Shown here: piece after piece, positions 8,620 to 17,348 of the stretch
Layout of the letters: every line of letters begins with the position of its first letter
Position numbering within the stretch: position 1 is the first letter of the stretch
Assembly: GCF_000374525.1 (NCBI RefSeq)
Contig: NZ_KB894571.1
Span: 496,001 to 560,000 of the forward strand
Length of the DNA: 64,000 nucleotides
Direction: 5' to 3'
Source of the DNA: Amorphus coralli DSM 19760
GTDB taxonomy: Bacteria; Pseudomonadota; Alphaproteobacteria; Rhizobiales; Amorphaceae
Notes under the pieces: model-generated
Seen by the model: only the letters and a program-made list of their open reading frames with translations
What the model was told of the DNA's origin: nothing
Database searches by the model: none
Made by a program: the position numbers and the translations under genes

Positions 8620-9845
8620 TAGGCGACGCGTTTCGCCTGCAGCGCGGCGGAGGCATCGTCGGGATCGCGCGCCAGACACTCGGCAAAGAGCCGCGCCGCG
8701 CCCGTCCAGTCCCGGGCGTACATCGCCTCGAGCCCCTTTTCGTGCAGGGCGGCCGCCTCGCGCACGTCATCGGCAACCTCGTCGGCGCGCCCCAGCAGCG
8801 CGTAAACGCTTTCCGCGCTGTGGCTGCCGCGCGGCACGATCCGCTCCAGTTCGCGAAACACGAAGGTCTCGCTGGCACGCCGCGCCGTCTCCTGGGAGAC
8901 GATGATCGGGTGACCGAGGAACTTCGCGGCCTCCTGCAGCCGCGCCGCCAGGTTCACGGCATTGCCGATGACGGTGTAGTTGCGGCTCGCTTCCGGTCCC
9001 ACGTCGCCGGCGATCACCTCGCCCGTGGCGACGCCCACGACAGCGTTGATCCGTTCCGGCGTGGAGAAGCCGGCCTCCGCAAGGTCGCGGCGCAGGCCTT
9101 GGAGGGCCGCGATCTGGCCGAGCGCCGCCGTGCAGGCATCCACCGCCTGGGTCTCGGCATCGGTGAAGGGTGGCCCCCAGCAGGCCATCACCGCATCGCC
9201 GATATATTTGTCGGTGATGCCGCCGGCGCCGGCGATGGGCTGCGCCATGGCAGCGAGAAAGCGGTTCAGCAGATCGATCAGCCAGTCCGGCGGCAGGCGC
9301 TCGCTCCAGCCGGTGAAGTCGCGCATGTCGACGAAGGAGATTGTCATGCATTCGCGCCGGCTGGTCTGGTCGACCTCCCCGCGCGCCAGAATGCGGTCGA
9401 CGATGCGCGGGTCGATATATTCGCCGAAGAGCCGCTTGATCTTGCGCCGCTTGCGCTCCTCCGTGATGTCGGAGAACACGACGACGACGCCGTAGCGCTC
9501 GTCCTCGCCCTTGTCGTCCTCGATCATCAGGAAGCTGGAGGAGACGAACAGGTTGACCTTGTTGTCGTCGACGATCAGCGCAAGTTCGGTGGTGTGGGTG
9601 GTCTCCGCCTCGTAGACCGCCTTGAACACGACTTCGTTGAAGTCGTCGAAGCTCTCCTCGGTGAGGAAGATCTCGCCGAACGACTTGCCGACGACCTCGG
9701 CGGGGCTCTTCTGCAGGATGCGACCGGCGGCGGAATTGAAGGTGATGATCCGCCCGGTCAGATCGATGGTCACGACCCCGTCGCGCATGCTTTCCAGGAT
9801 GCGCTCGGAGATGAGCTGGTCCCGGCGCTGGTCGTCCAAGCTCAA
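8535..9845 (-). CDS. PAS-domain adenylate/guanylate cyclase (class III)
   Basis: A class III nucleotide cyclase of 436 residues when started at the TTG at 9845, which has an AGAAGG ribosome site about 10 bases upstream. The open frame extends to 10154, but that stretch reads as Arg/Pro/Ser-rich shadow and crosses the divergent glycosyltransferase gene. Residues about 10-130 are a PAS domain (GVVTIDLTGRIITFNSAAG) and about 165-350 a cyclase domain with the two metal aspartates in SFVDMRDFTGW and KYIGDAVMACWG. The tail has a TPR-like segment. It probably makes cAMP in the cytoplasm; GTP specificity cannot be excluded. It converges on and overlaps the SpoIIE-type phosphatase gene, placing both outputs in one cluster. 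Confidence 0.85.
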   Translation of the reverse strand: MSLDDQRRDQLISERILESMRDGVVTIDLTGRIITFNSAAGRILQKSPAEVVGKSFGEIFLTEESFDDFNEVVFKAVYEAETTHTTELALIVDDNKVNLFVSSSFLMIEDDKGEDERYGVVVVFSDITEERKRRKIKRLFGEYIDPRIVDRILARGEVDQTSRRECMTISFVDMRDFTGWSERLPPDWLIDLLNRFLAAMAQPIAGAGGITDKYIGDAVMACWGPPFTDAETQAVDACTAALGQIAALQGLRRDLAEAGFSTPERINAVVGVATGEVIAGDVGPEASRNYTVIGNAVNLAARLQEAAKFLGHPIIVSQETARRASETFVFRELERIVPRGSHSAESVYALLGRADEVADDVREAAALHEKGLEAMYARDWTGAARLFAECLARDPDDASAALQAKRVAYYADCPPPADWDGVWREPGLVASAAAPK

Positions 9846-9949
9846 GGGGATACCGCCTTCTTGTTGGCCTTTCCGTCTCGAAGGCTTATCCGATCGGGAC
9901 CACGATAAGAAGGGGGCGCGCGTCCCCCATCCCCAAACAGGACCGCCGC

Positions 9950-11020
9950 ATGCGTCTTCTCGCCGACGTCTCCGCCCACGGCTTCGGTCATATGATGCAG
10001 ACGACCTGTGTGCTGGACGCGCTCGCCGCCCGCGTCCCGGACCTCCAGGTGACGCTGCGCACCGACGTTCCCGAACGGGCGGTTCGGCGCTTCTGGACTG
10101 CCGGGGCGACGCTGTTGCCCGGCCCCTTCGATCCGTCGCTGGCAATGTCGGCACCGGACACCGTCGACGTGGACGCGACGGCGGCGCTCTATCGCGACTT
10201 TGCCGCCCGGTTCGAGGCCGCCGTGCGCGAGAGCGACGCGGTCATCGCCCGCCTCCGGCCCGACGCGGTCTTCGCCGACATCGCCGCGCCGGGCCTCGTC
10301 GCCGCCCGCCGCGCCGGTATCCCGGCCCTGGCGCTGTGTTCGCTCAACTGGGCCGACGTGCTGCGAGCGACCCTGCCGCAGGGCGCCGTCGACGAAGCTG
10401 CGATCCGGTGTTTCGACACCGCCTATGCCGCCGCGGACGTGTTTCTGATGCCGGAACCGTCGATGGCCATGCCCTCGCTCGGCAACAGCCGGACGATCGG
10501 CCCCATCGGGAGGATCGGACGGAACCGGCAGGCCGAGATCCGCGCCCTCATCGGCGGTTCCTCCGACAAGCCCATCGGCCTCGTTTCGTGGGGCGGATGG
10601 ACGACCGGCGTGGCCGCGGACTTCCTGAGTGGCTTGCCGGACGAGATCGACTGGATCACCGATCCGGAGCCGCTGCTCCAGGCCGGCATGACCCACATCG
10701 ACCTGATGGCCTCGTCGGCAATCGTGATCGCCAAGCCGGGTTACGGTACCTTCGTGGAGACGGTCGCGAACCGGGCCCGGTTGCTGCACACGCCTCGCGA
10801 GGGCTGGCCAGAGACGCCGGCACTCACGGCCTGGGCCAACCGCCACGGCCGCGCCGCCGAGCTTCCCCCGCATGCCTCGCCGGACGAAGCGGAGACCCTG
10901 ATCCGCCGGCTCATGGCCGAGACGCCGCCCGCCCCACCCGCTCTTACCGGAGCGGACGAGGCGGCCGACTGCCTGCTGGACCTGGTCGCGGCACGGGACG
11001 CCCGTGCCGCGACCGCCTGA
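9950..11020 (+). CDS. GT-B-fold glycosyltransferase-like protein
   Basis: A 356-residue cytoplasmic protein beginning MRLLADVSAHGFGHMMQ. The GHGFGH-like glycine/histidine motif near residues 9-15 and the late GYGTFVETVANR segment match GT-B nucleotide-sugar transferases of the MurG/UDP-glycosyltransferase superfamily and the glycosyltransferase-like half of some sugar kinases. A Rossmann-like strand (VISWGGW-type, here GLVSWGGWTT) starts the second half. The acceptor and donor are unknown. It stands alone on the plus strand, divergent from the cyclase gene with about 100 bp between their starts, and is followed after 45 bp by a convergent gene. It may have no link with the sensory block. Confidence 0.6.
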   Translation: MRLLADVSAHGFGHMMQTTCVLDALAARVPDLQVTLRTDVPERAVRRFWTAGATLLPGPFDPSLAMSAPDTVDVDATAALYRDFAARFEAAVRESDAVIARLRPDAVFADIAAPGLVAARRAGIPALALCSLNWADVLRATLPQGAVDEAAIRCFDTAYAAADVFLMPEPSMAMPSLGNSRTIGPIGRIGRNRQAEIRALIGGSSDKPIGLVSWGGWTTGVAADFLSGLPDEIDWITDPEPLLQAGMTHIDLMASSAIVIAKPGYGTFVETVANRARLLHTPREGWPETPALTAWANRHGRAAELPPHASPDEAETLIRRLMAETPPAPPALTGADEAADCLLDLVAARDARAATA

Positions 11021-11065
11021 CCATCCGGCTTCGCCCGGCCGCTCTCCCGGGCCGGGCCGGCCTCC

Positions 11066-12592
11066 TCAGGACGGCGTGTGGATCGGCAGCCCGAGCAGCG
11101 CTCGGCGGCGCAGCCACAGCGCCGGGCGGTAGCGGTCGTCGCCGGTAATCTCCTGCAGGAGCTCCATCACCACCAGCGTGGTTTCCAGCCCGAGCTCTCC
11201 CGCCATTTCCAGCGGGCCCATCGGGTAGTTGAGGCCGAGCTTCAGGGCGAGGTCGATGTCGGAGGGCGTGGCGAGGCCCGCCTCGGCGATGGCGCAGCCG
11301 AGATTGGCGATGGCCGCCCGCATGCGCAGGGCGACGAAACCCGGCGAATCCTTGATGGCCGTCACCGCGCGGCCGGATGCCACGATTGCCGCCGCCACCG
11401 CGTCCAGGTGTGCCGGGTCGGCGCCGGGAGCCGTCATCAGGGTCACGCGCTTCGCCGTGTCCGCCGAGACGTCCACCGCGACGAGGCGCTTGGGATCGAT
11501 CCCCAGCTCCAGCGCGTAGCTGGTCGCGTCGTCGCCCACCGGATAGCCGATGATCGGGCTGGTGCCGTCGTCGTCCTCGAGGATTTCCAGCCCCACCGCC
11601 TGGCAGAGCGCGAACAGCGCGTCCGGCTCGTCGGGCGCCTCGGCGCAGACGACCTTGCTCGCCGGCGCACCGGAGGGCGCGTAGTCGGCGTCGCTCGGCG
11701 TGACGTTCTTGCCGGCCTCGTCGTAGTCGAAATGCCCGGCCTTCGTCTTGCGACCCAGGCGACCCGCCTCGTAGAGCAGCTTGTGGCGCGGCGTGGTCGC
11801 GAGCCGCCGGTCGTTGAGGAAGCCCTCGTAGACGATCATGGAGACGGGATAGTTCACGTCCATGCCGGTGAGGTCCATGAGCGCGAACGGCCCCATCCGG
11901 AAGCCGCAGCAGTCGGTGAGGATGGCGTCGATCTGGGACGGCGTCGCCACCCCCTCGTCGAGCAGCCGCAGCGCCTCGGTGTAGTAGGCGCGGCCGCCGA
12001 GATTGACGAGGAAGCCAGGCGAATCCTTTACCGACACCGGTGTGCGGCCCATGCGCTTGCCGAGCTCGGAGAGCTGCGCGGCAACGGCCGGGTCGGTGGC
12101 CGGTCCCTCGATGATCTCCACCAGCCGCATCAGCGGAACCGGATTGAAGAAGTGCATGCCGGCGACGCGCCCCGGCACCCGGCAGGTCCGGGCGATCGAG
12201 GCGATCGGCAGCGACGAGGTGTTGGTGGCGAGGATCGCGTTCTCGGCGACGATGTCTTCCAGGTCGCCGAAGATCTGGCGCTTGACCTCGAGCTTCTCCA
12301 CGACCGCCTCGACGACCGTGTCGCAGCCGGCGAAATCGGCGAGGCTTGCCGCCACCGACAGCCGGGCCTTCTGCGTGTCGGCATCGGCGGCCGACAGCCG
12401 GTCCTTCTCCACCAGCCTGTCGATGCGCTTGAAGACCTCGGCCTGGCCGGCTGCCGCCGCGCCGTCCTTGGCATCGAAGATGATCGCCCGCATGCCGCCG
12501 GCAAGCGTCACCTGGGCGATGCCCTGGCCCATCACGCCGGCTCCGACGATGCCGACCGTGTAGTCGGGGTCCGTCACGTCGCGCATTCTCAA
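11066..12592 (-). CDS. paaH: 3-hydroxyacyl-CoA dehydrogenase, PaaH/PaaC type
   Basis: A 508-residue NAD-dependent dehydrogenase that oxidises 3-hydroxyacyl-CoA to 3-oxoacyl-CoA. It has the Rossmann motif VGIVGAGVMGQGIAQ near residues 12-26, ATNTSSLPI, MHFFNPVPLMRLVEI (the catalytic His/Glu region) and SPGFLVN. Two 3HCDH C-terminal domains follow; the second ends NYPMGPLEMAGELG and DRYRPALWLRRRALL. The two-repeat length and the closing motif fit the phenylacetate-pathway enzyme PaaH (3-hydroxyadipyl-CoA dehydrogenase) rather than the fused FadB type. An alternative ATG lies two codons downstream. It is divergent from an enoyl-CoA hydratase of the PaaF type 164 bp away, supporting a shared pathway, although no paaABCDE or paaK gene is in the window. 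Confidence 0.85.
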   Translation of the reverse strand: MRMRDVTDPDYTVGIVGAGVMGQGIAQVTLAGGMRAIIFDAKDGAAAAGQAEVFKRIDRLVEKDRLSAADADTQKARLSVAASLADFAGCDTVVEAVVEKLEVKRQIFGDLEDIVAENAILATNTSSLPIASIARTCRVPGRVAGMHFFNPVPLMRLVEIIEGPATDPAVAAQLSELGKRMGRTPVSVKDSPGFLVNLGGRAYYTEALRLLDEGVATPSQIDAILTDCCGFRMGPFALMDLTGMDVNYPVSMIVYEGFLNDRRLATTPRHKLLYEAGRLGRKTKAGHFDYDEAGKNVTPSDADYAPSGAPASKVVCAEAPDEPDALFALCQAVGLEILEDDDGTSPIIGYPVGDDATSYALELGIDPKRLVAVDVSADTAKRVTLMTAPGADPAHLDAVAAAIVASGRAVTAIKDSPGFVALRMRAAIANLGCAIAEAGLATPSDIDLALKLGLNYPMGPLEMAGELGLETTLVVMELLQEITGDDRYRPALWLRRRALLGLPIHTPS

Positions 12593-12756
12593 ACCCTCGC
12601 CTCGTTGAAACTCTCGGCCGACTTCCTATCCGATTTTCCCCCCGCGTGTAGAGCGCCAAGGCCGAACAGCGCCTTCTCGCACCTTCGGGCTGGACCGCGC
12701 CGCCAAACCGGGTAGCTTCGCGCGCCTGAGTAAAGTCGCATGCGAAGGAGACCGCC

Positions 12757-13539
12757 ATGAGCGATGCCGAGACCCCGGTTCTGATCGAACGCCCGATGGA
12801 CGGCGTGGCCGTGGTGCGCCTGAACCGACCGAAGGCCCGCAACGCGCTCAACATGGCAACCCGCCGCGGCCTGGCGGAAGCCTTCACCACGCTCTCCGAC
12901 GATCCGGGCGTGCGCGCCATCGTGCTCACCGGCAACGAGGAGTCCTTCGCGGCTGGCGCGGATCTCAAGGAATTCATCGACGCCGATCCTGTCGAGGTCG
13001 CGCGCCGCCGGGTGGAGCGCCTGTGGGCTGCCGTCGCCAACACGCCGCAGCCGGTGATCGCCGCGGTGAACGGCTTCGCACTCGGCGGCGGGCTGGAGCT
13101 CGCCATGATGGCCGATATCATCGTGGCCGGCGAAAGCGCCCAGCTCGGCCAGCCCGAGGTGCGGGTCGGGATCATGCCCGGAGCCGGTGGAACCCAGCGC
13201 CTCACCCGCGCCGTCGGCAAGTTCCACGCAATGCGCATCTGCCTGCTTGGCAAGCCGATCTCCGCCCCGGAGGCCTACCAGATCGGGCTGGTGAGCCAGG
13301 TGGTGGCCGACGCGGAAGTGTTCGAAACCGCGCTCGGAATGGCGAAGTCGATCGCCGGCCTGCCACCGCTCGCGGTCACGGCCACCAAGGAGGCGATCCT
13401 GCACTCGGAGAACTCCTCGCTGGAGGCCGGTCTGACGCTGGAGCGCAAGGCATTGCAGGTGCTGTTCGCCAGCAAGGACAAGCACGAGGGTATGGCCGCC
13501 TTCTTCGAGAAGCGCCGGCCCGACTTCACCGGCGAATAG
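12757..13539 (+). CDS. paaF: Enoyl-CoA hydratase, PaaF type
   Basis: A 260-residue crotonase-fold enzyme that hydrates trans-2-enoyl-CoA. Visible motifs are the NRPKARNAL N-terminal segment, the first oxyanion-hole stretch SFAAGADLKEF, AAVNGFALGGGLELA, and the catalytic-glutamate loop PEVRVGIMPGAGGTQRL. The C-terminal KHEGMAAFFEKRRPDF segment closely resembles PaaF (2,3-dehydroadipyl-CoA hydratase), which also ends in a KR-PDF tail. A good ribosome site (AAGGAG) precedes the ATG. It is transcribed away from the PaaH-like gene, so the two would perform successive beta-oxidation steps. A general short-chain enoyl-CoA hydratase role remains possible. Confidence 0.85.
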   Translation: MSDAETPVLIERPMDGVAVVRLNRPKARNALNMATRRGLAEAFTTLSDDPGVRAIVLTGNEESFAAGADLKEFIDADPVEVARRRVERLWAAVANTPQPVIAAVNGFALGGGLELAMMADIIVAGESAQLGQPEVRVGIMPGAGGTQRLTRAVGKFHAMRICLLGKPISAPEAYQIGLVSQVVADAEVFETALGMAKSIAGLPPLAVTATKEAILHSENSSLEAGLTLERKALQVLFASKDKHEGMAAFFEKRRPDFTGE

Positions 13540-13842
13540 GGCTCCCTCCCCCCGACGTGCGTGCGAGCTGTGTCCAACCGACGCAGCGGCAATACGATTT
13601 GCAAATTAGGGCTGGATTCCTTCTAAGTATAAGGTGCATGACCGGCGTTGGCGGCCTGCCACCGCCGGCATGACGGTATTCGCGCGTCCAGGTTCCTGAA
13701 CAATTCCACATCAGGAACATTACGGATGGGGTTTTGCCGAAATTGCGGGTGGCATCGGCCTCCCGATAGACAGAGGGCGACAGGGCCGCACTGCGCGCTA
13801 CGGACCGGCATTGATCCGCCGGGCCGGCCGACCGAGGTGAAG
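13540..13842 (+). promoter_or_regulatory. hemA upstream leader with inverted repeat
   Basis: The 303 bp between the enoyl-CoA hydratase stop and hemA hold no credible gene; the frame is open but of non-coding composition. There is an AT-richer stretch at about 13590-13635 (TTGCAAATTAGGG, then TATAAGG) that probably contains the hemA promoter. A perfect inverted repeat GTTCCTGA-N11-TCAGGAAC lies at 13692-13699 and 13711-13718, about 125 bp before the start codon. It could be a regulator site or an RNA hairpin in the leader. No FNR or Irr consensus was recognised with confidence. Confidence 0.4.
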
Positions 13843-15057
13843 ATGGATTACGAAGGCTACTTCCGGGACCAGCTCGACGCCCTGATGGGTGAGGGCAACT
13901 ACCGCGTGTTCGCCGACCTTGAGCGTCACCGCGGCAGTTTCCCCCGTGCCACACGGCATGGCGGCGAGGGCACTTCGGAAGTCACCGTCTGGTGTTCCAA
14001 CGACTATTTGGGCATGGGCCAGAACCCGTCCGTCCTGGCCGCCATGCACGAGGCGATCGAGCGCTGCGGCGCCGGCGCTGGCGGCACCCGGAACATCTCC
14101 GGCACCAACCATTATCACGTGCTCCTGGAGCGCGAACTCGCCGACCTGCACGGCAAGGAATCGGCGCTCCTGTTCACCTCCGGCTACGTGTCCAACTGGG
14201 CGAGCCTGACGACGCTCGCCTCCAAGCTTCCCGGCTGCGTGGTGCTCTCCGACGAGATGAACCATGCCTCGATGATCGAGGGCATCCGCCACAGCCGCGC
14301 CGAGCGCCAGATCTTCAAGCACAACAGTCCCGAGGATCTCGACCGCCGCCTGTCGCTCATCGAGCCCGGCCGACCGAAGCTCGTCGCCTTCGAATCCGTT
14401 TACTCCATGGACGGCGACATCGCCCCGATCGAGGAACTCTGCGACGTGGCCGACGCCCACGGCGCGATGACCTATCTGGACGAGGTTCACGCCGTCGGCC
14501 TCTACGGCCCGCGCGGCGGCGGCATCGCCGAGGCCCGTGGCCTGATGGATCGGCTGACCGTCATCGAGGGCACCCTTGGCAAGGCCTTCGGCGTGGTCGG
14601 CGGCTACATCGCGGCGTCCACCGCGCTCTGCGATTTCGTGCGCTCCTTCGCCTCCGGCTTCATCTTCACAACAGCTCTGCCGCCGCACGTGGCCGCCGGT
14701 GCCGCCGCTTCCATCCGGCACCTGAAGACCAGCCAGGTCGAGCGCGCCCGGCATCAGGAAAATGTCCGCAAGGTCCGCGCCCGGCTCGACGCCATCGGCA
14801 TCCCTTACATGCCGAACCCGAGCCACATCGTGCCGGTGATGGTGGGCGACCCGGTGAAGTGCAAGTGGATCAGCGACATCCTGCTCGACAGCTTCGGCGT
14901 CTATGTGCAGCCGATCAACTATCCGACCGTGCCCAAGGGCACCGAGCGGCTGCGCATTACGCCCTCGCCGCTGCACACCGATGCGGACATCGACCATCTG
15001 GTCTCCGCGCTGGAAAATCTCTGGTCGCGCTGCGCGCTCGCCCGCGCCGTCGCCTGA
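13843..15057 (+). CDS. hemA: 5-aminolevulinate synthase
   Basis: A PLP enzyme that condenses glycine with succinyl-CoA to 5-aminolevulinate, the committed step of the alphaproteobacterial (Shemin) heme pathway. The ATG at 13843 follows a GAGG ribosome site and gives 404 residues, the usual family length. Visible features are [49 protein letters not shown] (PLP-contacting Asp/His) and [13 protein letters not shown], whose Lys247 should form the PLP Schiff base. An upstream in-frame ATG at 13648 is rejected because the extra residues do not match the family. The gene is monocistronic: its own leader lies upstream and a strong hairpin terminator follows 30 bp after the stop. Confidence 0.97.
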   Translation: MDYEGYFRDQLDALMGEGNYRVFADLERHRGSFPRATRHGGEGTSEVTVWCSNDYLGMGQNPSVLAAMHEAIERCGAGAGGTRNISGTNHYHVLLERELADLHGKESALLFTSGYVSNWASLTTLASKLPGCVVLSDEMNHASMIEGIRHSRAERQIFKHNSPEDLDRRLSLIEPGRPKLVAFESVYSMDGDIAPIEELCDVADAHGAMTYLDEVHAVGLYGPRGGGIAEARGLMDRLTVIEGTLGKAFGVVGGYIAASTALCDFVRSFASGFIFTTALPPHVAAGAAASIRHLKTSQVERARHQENVRKVRARLDAIGIPYMPNPSHIVPVMVGDPVKCKWISDILLDSFGVYVQPINYPTVPKGTERLRITPSPLHTDADIDHLVSALENLWSRCALARAVA

Positions 15058-15087
15058 CGCGGCGCTCCGCCGCTTCCCCTTCAGCAG

Positions 15088-15125
15088 AAAGGCCGCGCTT
15101 CCCGACGGGAGGCGCGGCCTTTCTC
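15088..15125. terminator. Bidirectional hairpin terminator between hemA and metA
   Basis: Perfect 11-bp inverted repeat AAAGGCCGCGC (15088-15098) and GCGCGGCCTTT (15112-15122) around a 13-base loop. The A/T ends give short U-tracts in both directions, so it can end both hemA (plus strand) and metA (minus strand). Confidence 0.85.
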
Positions 15126-15156
15126 GTTGCGCGGGCGTGAGGCCGGGGCCTGCGTG

Positions 15157-16086
15157 TCAGTCGTGCGGCCCGAACCGGTCTGCCGTGCCGATGCGCGCGG
15201 TGTCGAACGGCGTTGTCTGGTAGATCTCGTTCACCCAGTTGCCGAACAGGAGATGGGCGTGGCTGCGCCAGCGGTTCTCCGGCGGCCGCTCCGGATCGTC
15301 GCCGGGGAAATAGTCGATGGGCAGCGCGCCCTTTCCGTCGCGTTCGAACTCGTCGGCGAGCGTGCGCGTGTCGTATTCGACGTGGTTGAACATGTGCAGG
15401 GCGCGGTGGGCCGGGTCCTCCACCAGGCAAAGTCCGGTGGCGAAGCTGTCGGCAAGGACCCTCAGCCCCTCGTCTTGCGGCAGGTCTTCCCGCCGCACCT
15501 CCGTCCAGCGCGACACGGGAATCGCGAAATCGTCGGAGAAGCCGCGCAGGAACGGCGAGGACGGTTCGAGATTGCGCTGCCGGAAGATACCGAAAGCCTT
15601 CTCCTCCAGCTCGTGCTTCGGCACCCCGTAGAAATGGTGAAGCGCCGCCTGGGCCGACCAGCAGATGGTCAGCGTCCGGTGCACGTTGCTCTGGGTCCAC
15701 TCGAAGATCTGCTGCAGCTCCCGCCAGTAGCCCACCGCCTCGAAGGGAAGCCGCTCCACCGGCGCGCCGGTCATTACGAAGCCGTCGAAGCGCTCCTCGG
15801 CAAGCTCCGCCCACGGCCGGTAGAAGGCATCCATGTGATCGGCGGGCGTGTTGCGGGCCACGTGGTCCGTCATGCGTACCAGCGTCAGCTCGATCTGCAG
15901 CGGCGTCGCCCCGAGCAGGCGGGCGAGCTGGGTCTCGGTGGAGACCTTGTTGGGCATCAGGTTGAGCAGGCCGATGCGCATCGGACGGATGTCCTGACGG
16001 ATGGCGTCGGCCTCGCTCATCACCATCACGCCCTCGTTCTCGAGGGTCGACCTGGCGGGCAGCGTGTCGGGGATCTTGATCGGCAC
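15157..16086 (-). CDS. metA: Homoserine O-acyltransferase MetA, predicted acetyl-CoA type
   Basis: Catalyses O-acylation of L-homoserine, the first committed step to methionine. The GTG at 16086, preceded by AAGGAG, gives 309 residues, exactly the length of E. coli MetA, with numbering that fits the family: catalytic Cys142 in [11 protein letters not shown], and His235/Glu237 in FNHVEYD. Residue 111 is Glu ([10 protein letters not shown]). In characterised MetA enzymes Glu111 goes with acetyl-CoA and Gly111 with succinyl-CoA, so this protein is predicted to make O-acetylhomoserine despite belonging to the MetA (not MetX) family. The frame is open to 16155, but the extra residues lack family similarity. 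It shares a terminator with hemA. No SAM riboswitch was recognised upstream. Confidence 0.93.
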   Translation of the reverse strand: MPIKIPDTLPARSTLENEGVMVMSEADAIRQDIRPMRIGLLNLMPNKVSTETQLARLLGATPLQIELTLVRMTDHVARNTPADHMDAFYRPWAELAEERFDGFVMTGAPVERLPFEAVGYWRELQQIFEWTQSNVHRTLTICWSAQAALHHFYGVPKHELEEKAFGIFRQRNLEPSSPFLRGFSDDFAIPVSRWTEVRREDLPQDEGLRVLADSFATGLCLVEDPAHRALHMFNHVEYDTRTLADEFERDGKGALPIDYFPGDDPERPPENRWRSHAHLLFGNWVNEIYQTTPFDTARIGTADRFGPHD

Positions 16087-16241
16087 CGTGCGTCGCTTCT
16101 CCTTGGAGGGACGACGCTCATGGCCCGATCCGCTTGGTTGCCAGCGCGGCCACATCCCCCTTTCAGGGTGCCACCTTGCCCGGATCGGCAGGTTGGCGTT
16201 GGGCGTCCCCCAACTCTTGATGTCGATTGTCTATCTATGGG

Positions 16242-16278
16242 GACGCGGCGCGCTTGGCAATGGGCCACGCGCCGCGTC
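16242..16278 (-). terminator. Hairpin after the alpha/beta hydrolase operon
   Basis: Perfect 11-bp inverted repeat GACGCGGCGCG (16242-16252) and CGCGCCGCGTC (16268-16278) with a 15-base loop, starting 6 bp past the stop of the minus-strand hydrolase gene. There is no U-tract on either side, so it may be a Rho-dependent or transcript-stabilising hairpin rather than a classical terminator. It separates the hydrolase operon from metA. Confidence 0.55.
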
Positions 16279-16283
16279 GCTGC

Positions 16284-17348
16284 TCACCTCTGCGAGAGGA
16301 TCGCGTCCCGGGCCCAGTCCGCGGTGGCCGGGCGATAGGCCCAGGGCACGTTGTTGCACACGTGGTTGCCGTCCGGGAGAATCCTCAGGTCGGCCCGTCC
16401 CTCCGCCCAGACGGCGGTGTGTTCCGCCTCGCTGGGGGGAAAGATCTTGTCGTGGGCCCCGTGGAAAACCAGGATCGGGCAGTCCGGCGCCGGCGTGCCG
16501 GCAAGCGTGAAGGCGCGGGCGCGGTCCACCGTGTCCTCGGCGCTGTCGCCGCCCAGCGCGAACCCCATGTTGTCGCGATAGACCGGCGGAAACTGGTCGA
16601 CGATGGCGCCCAGGTCGTGAAAACCATTGATCGAGGCGATACCGGCGAGACCGCCCACGGTGGCGCCGGCCCGCAGCGCCAGGTGCCCGCCGAACGCCAT
16701 CCCGACCAGCACGACGGTCCGGCGCGCGATCCCGTGCGCCTCGAGATAGGCGAGCGCCGCCTCGACCGCCGTGGAAATGTCGGCGCGCAGGGGGCCGGCC
16801 GATCGCCCTTCGCCCTGGCCGGGGCCGTCCAGGGAGAAGGTCGCAAGCCCCCGCTTCAGGAAGACCTCCTCCAGCGCCGGGAACTCCTCCTTGGTGGAAT
16901 CGGAGCCCGGTATCAGAAGCACCGCCCCCACCTCTCCGATGCCCGGACGGCGGAGATAGCCGCGCAGATGACCGCCCTCGAACGGGACTTCGGCACGGGC
17001 CGCCGGCGGCGACAGGAGCGGCGCCGCACGGCGGTAGACCGCGATCTTCGCCTCGTTGGCCCGGGTCTTCTGGTCCAGGTCGTCGAAGAACATGAAGTTG
17101 GCGAAGTGGTAGAACAGCGACGCTCGGGCATAGTGCTCGCCGGCCGTGATCGCGTGCCCGGCGGCCTCCGCCGCCTCGCCGAGCTCAATGTGACGCTCCG
17201 CTTCGGCCGACCACGTCGCGCACCAGCGCTCCCAGGTGCCGGTGCGCTCGGTGACCGCCTTCGCGGTGGCCGAGGGAATGCCTGCCGCCTCCATGCGCGG
17301 CAGCCAGTGGCCGGTGACTTCAGCGAGACGTCCGGATTGTTCAGCCAT
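16284..17348 (-). CDS. Alpha/beta hydrolase paralogue lacking the nucleophilic serine
   Basis: A 354-residue alpha/beta-hydrolase-fold protein with a helical N-terminal cap of about 110 residues, as in the 2,6-dihydropseudooxynicotine hydrolase / FrsA-like group. Conserved elements are LDGPGQGEG (173-181), the acid FHGAHDKIFPP and the histidine DGNHVCNN. At the nucleophile elbow, however, the sequence is GMAFG (216-220): Ala218 replaces the Ser of GxSxG. The rest of the fold is intact, so the protein is probably folded but not a serine hydrolase. It overlaps the stop of the upstream paralogue by one base (TGATG), so the two are translated together and may form a heteromer. An alternative is a non-hydrolytic C-C lyase or a regulatory subunit. 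Confidence 0.8.
   Translation of the reverse strand: MAEQSGRLAEVTGHWLPRMEAAGIPSATAKAVTERTGTWERWCATWSAEAERHIELGEAAEAAGHAITAGEHYARASLFYHFANFMFFDDLDQKTRANEAKIAVYRRAAPLLSPPAARAEVPFEGGHLRGYLRRPGIGEVGAVLLIPGSDSTKEEFPALEEVFLKRGLATFSLDGPGQGEGRSAGPLRADISTAVEAALAYLEAHGIARRTVVLVGMAFGGHLALRAGATVGGLAGIASINGFHDLGAIVDQFPPVYRDNMGFALGGDSAEDTVDRARAFTLAGTPAPDCPILVFHGAHDKIFPPSEAEHTAVWAEGRADLRILPDGNHVCNNVPWAYRPATADWARDAILSQR

Noticed and set aside
9846-10154. N-terminal extension of the cyclase
   Set aside because: The extra ~100 residues are Arg/Pro/Ser-rich and overlap the divergent glycosyltransferase start; a TTG with a ribosome site at 9845 fits better.
10944-13253. 769-codon minus-strand open frame over the PaaH-like gene
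   Set aside because: It is out of frame with the 3-hydroxyacyl-CoA dehydrogenase that carries all family motifs, and reads across the divergent promoter into the hydratase gene.
16087-16241. SAM riboswitch upstream of metA
   Set aside because: I compared the leader with SAM-I and SAM-II patterns from memory and saw neither the loops nor the pseudoknot partners; only an unrelated hairpin for the upstream operon.
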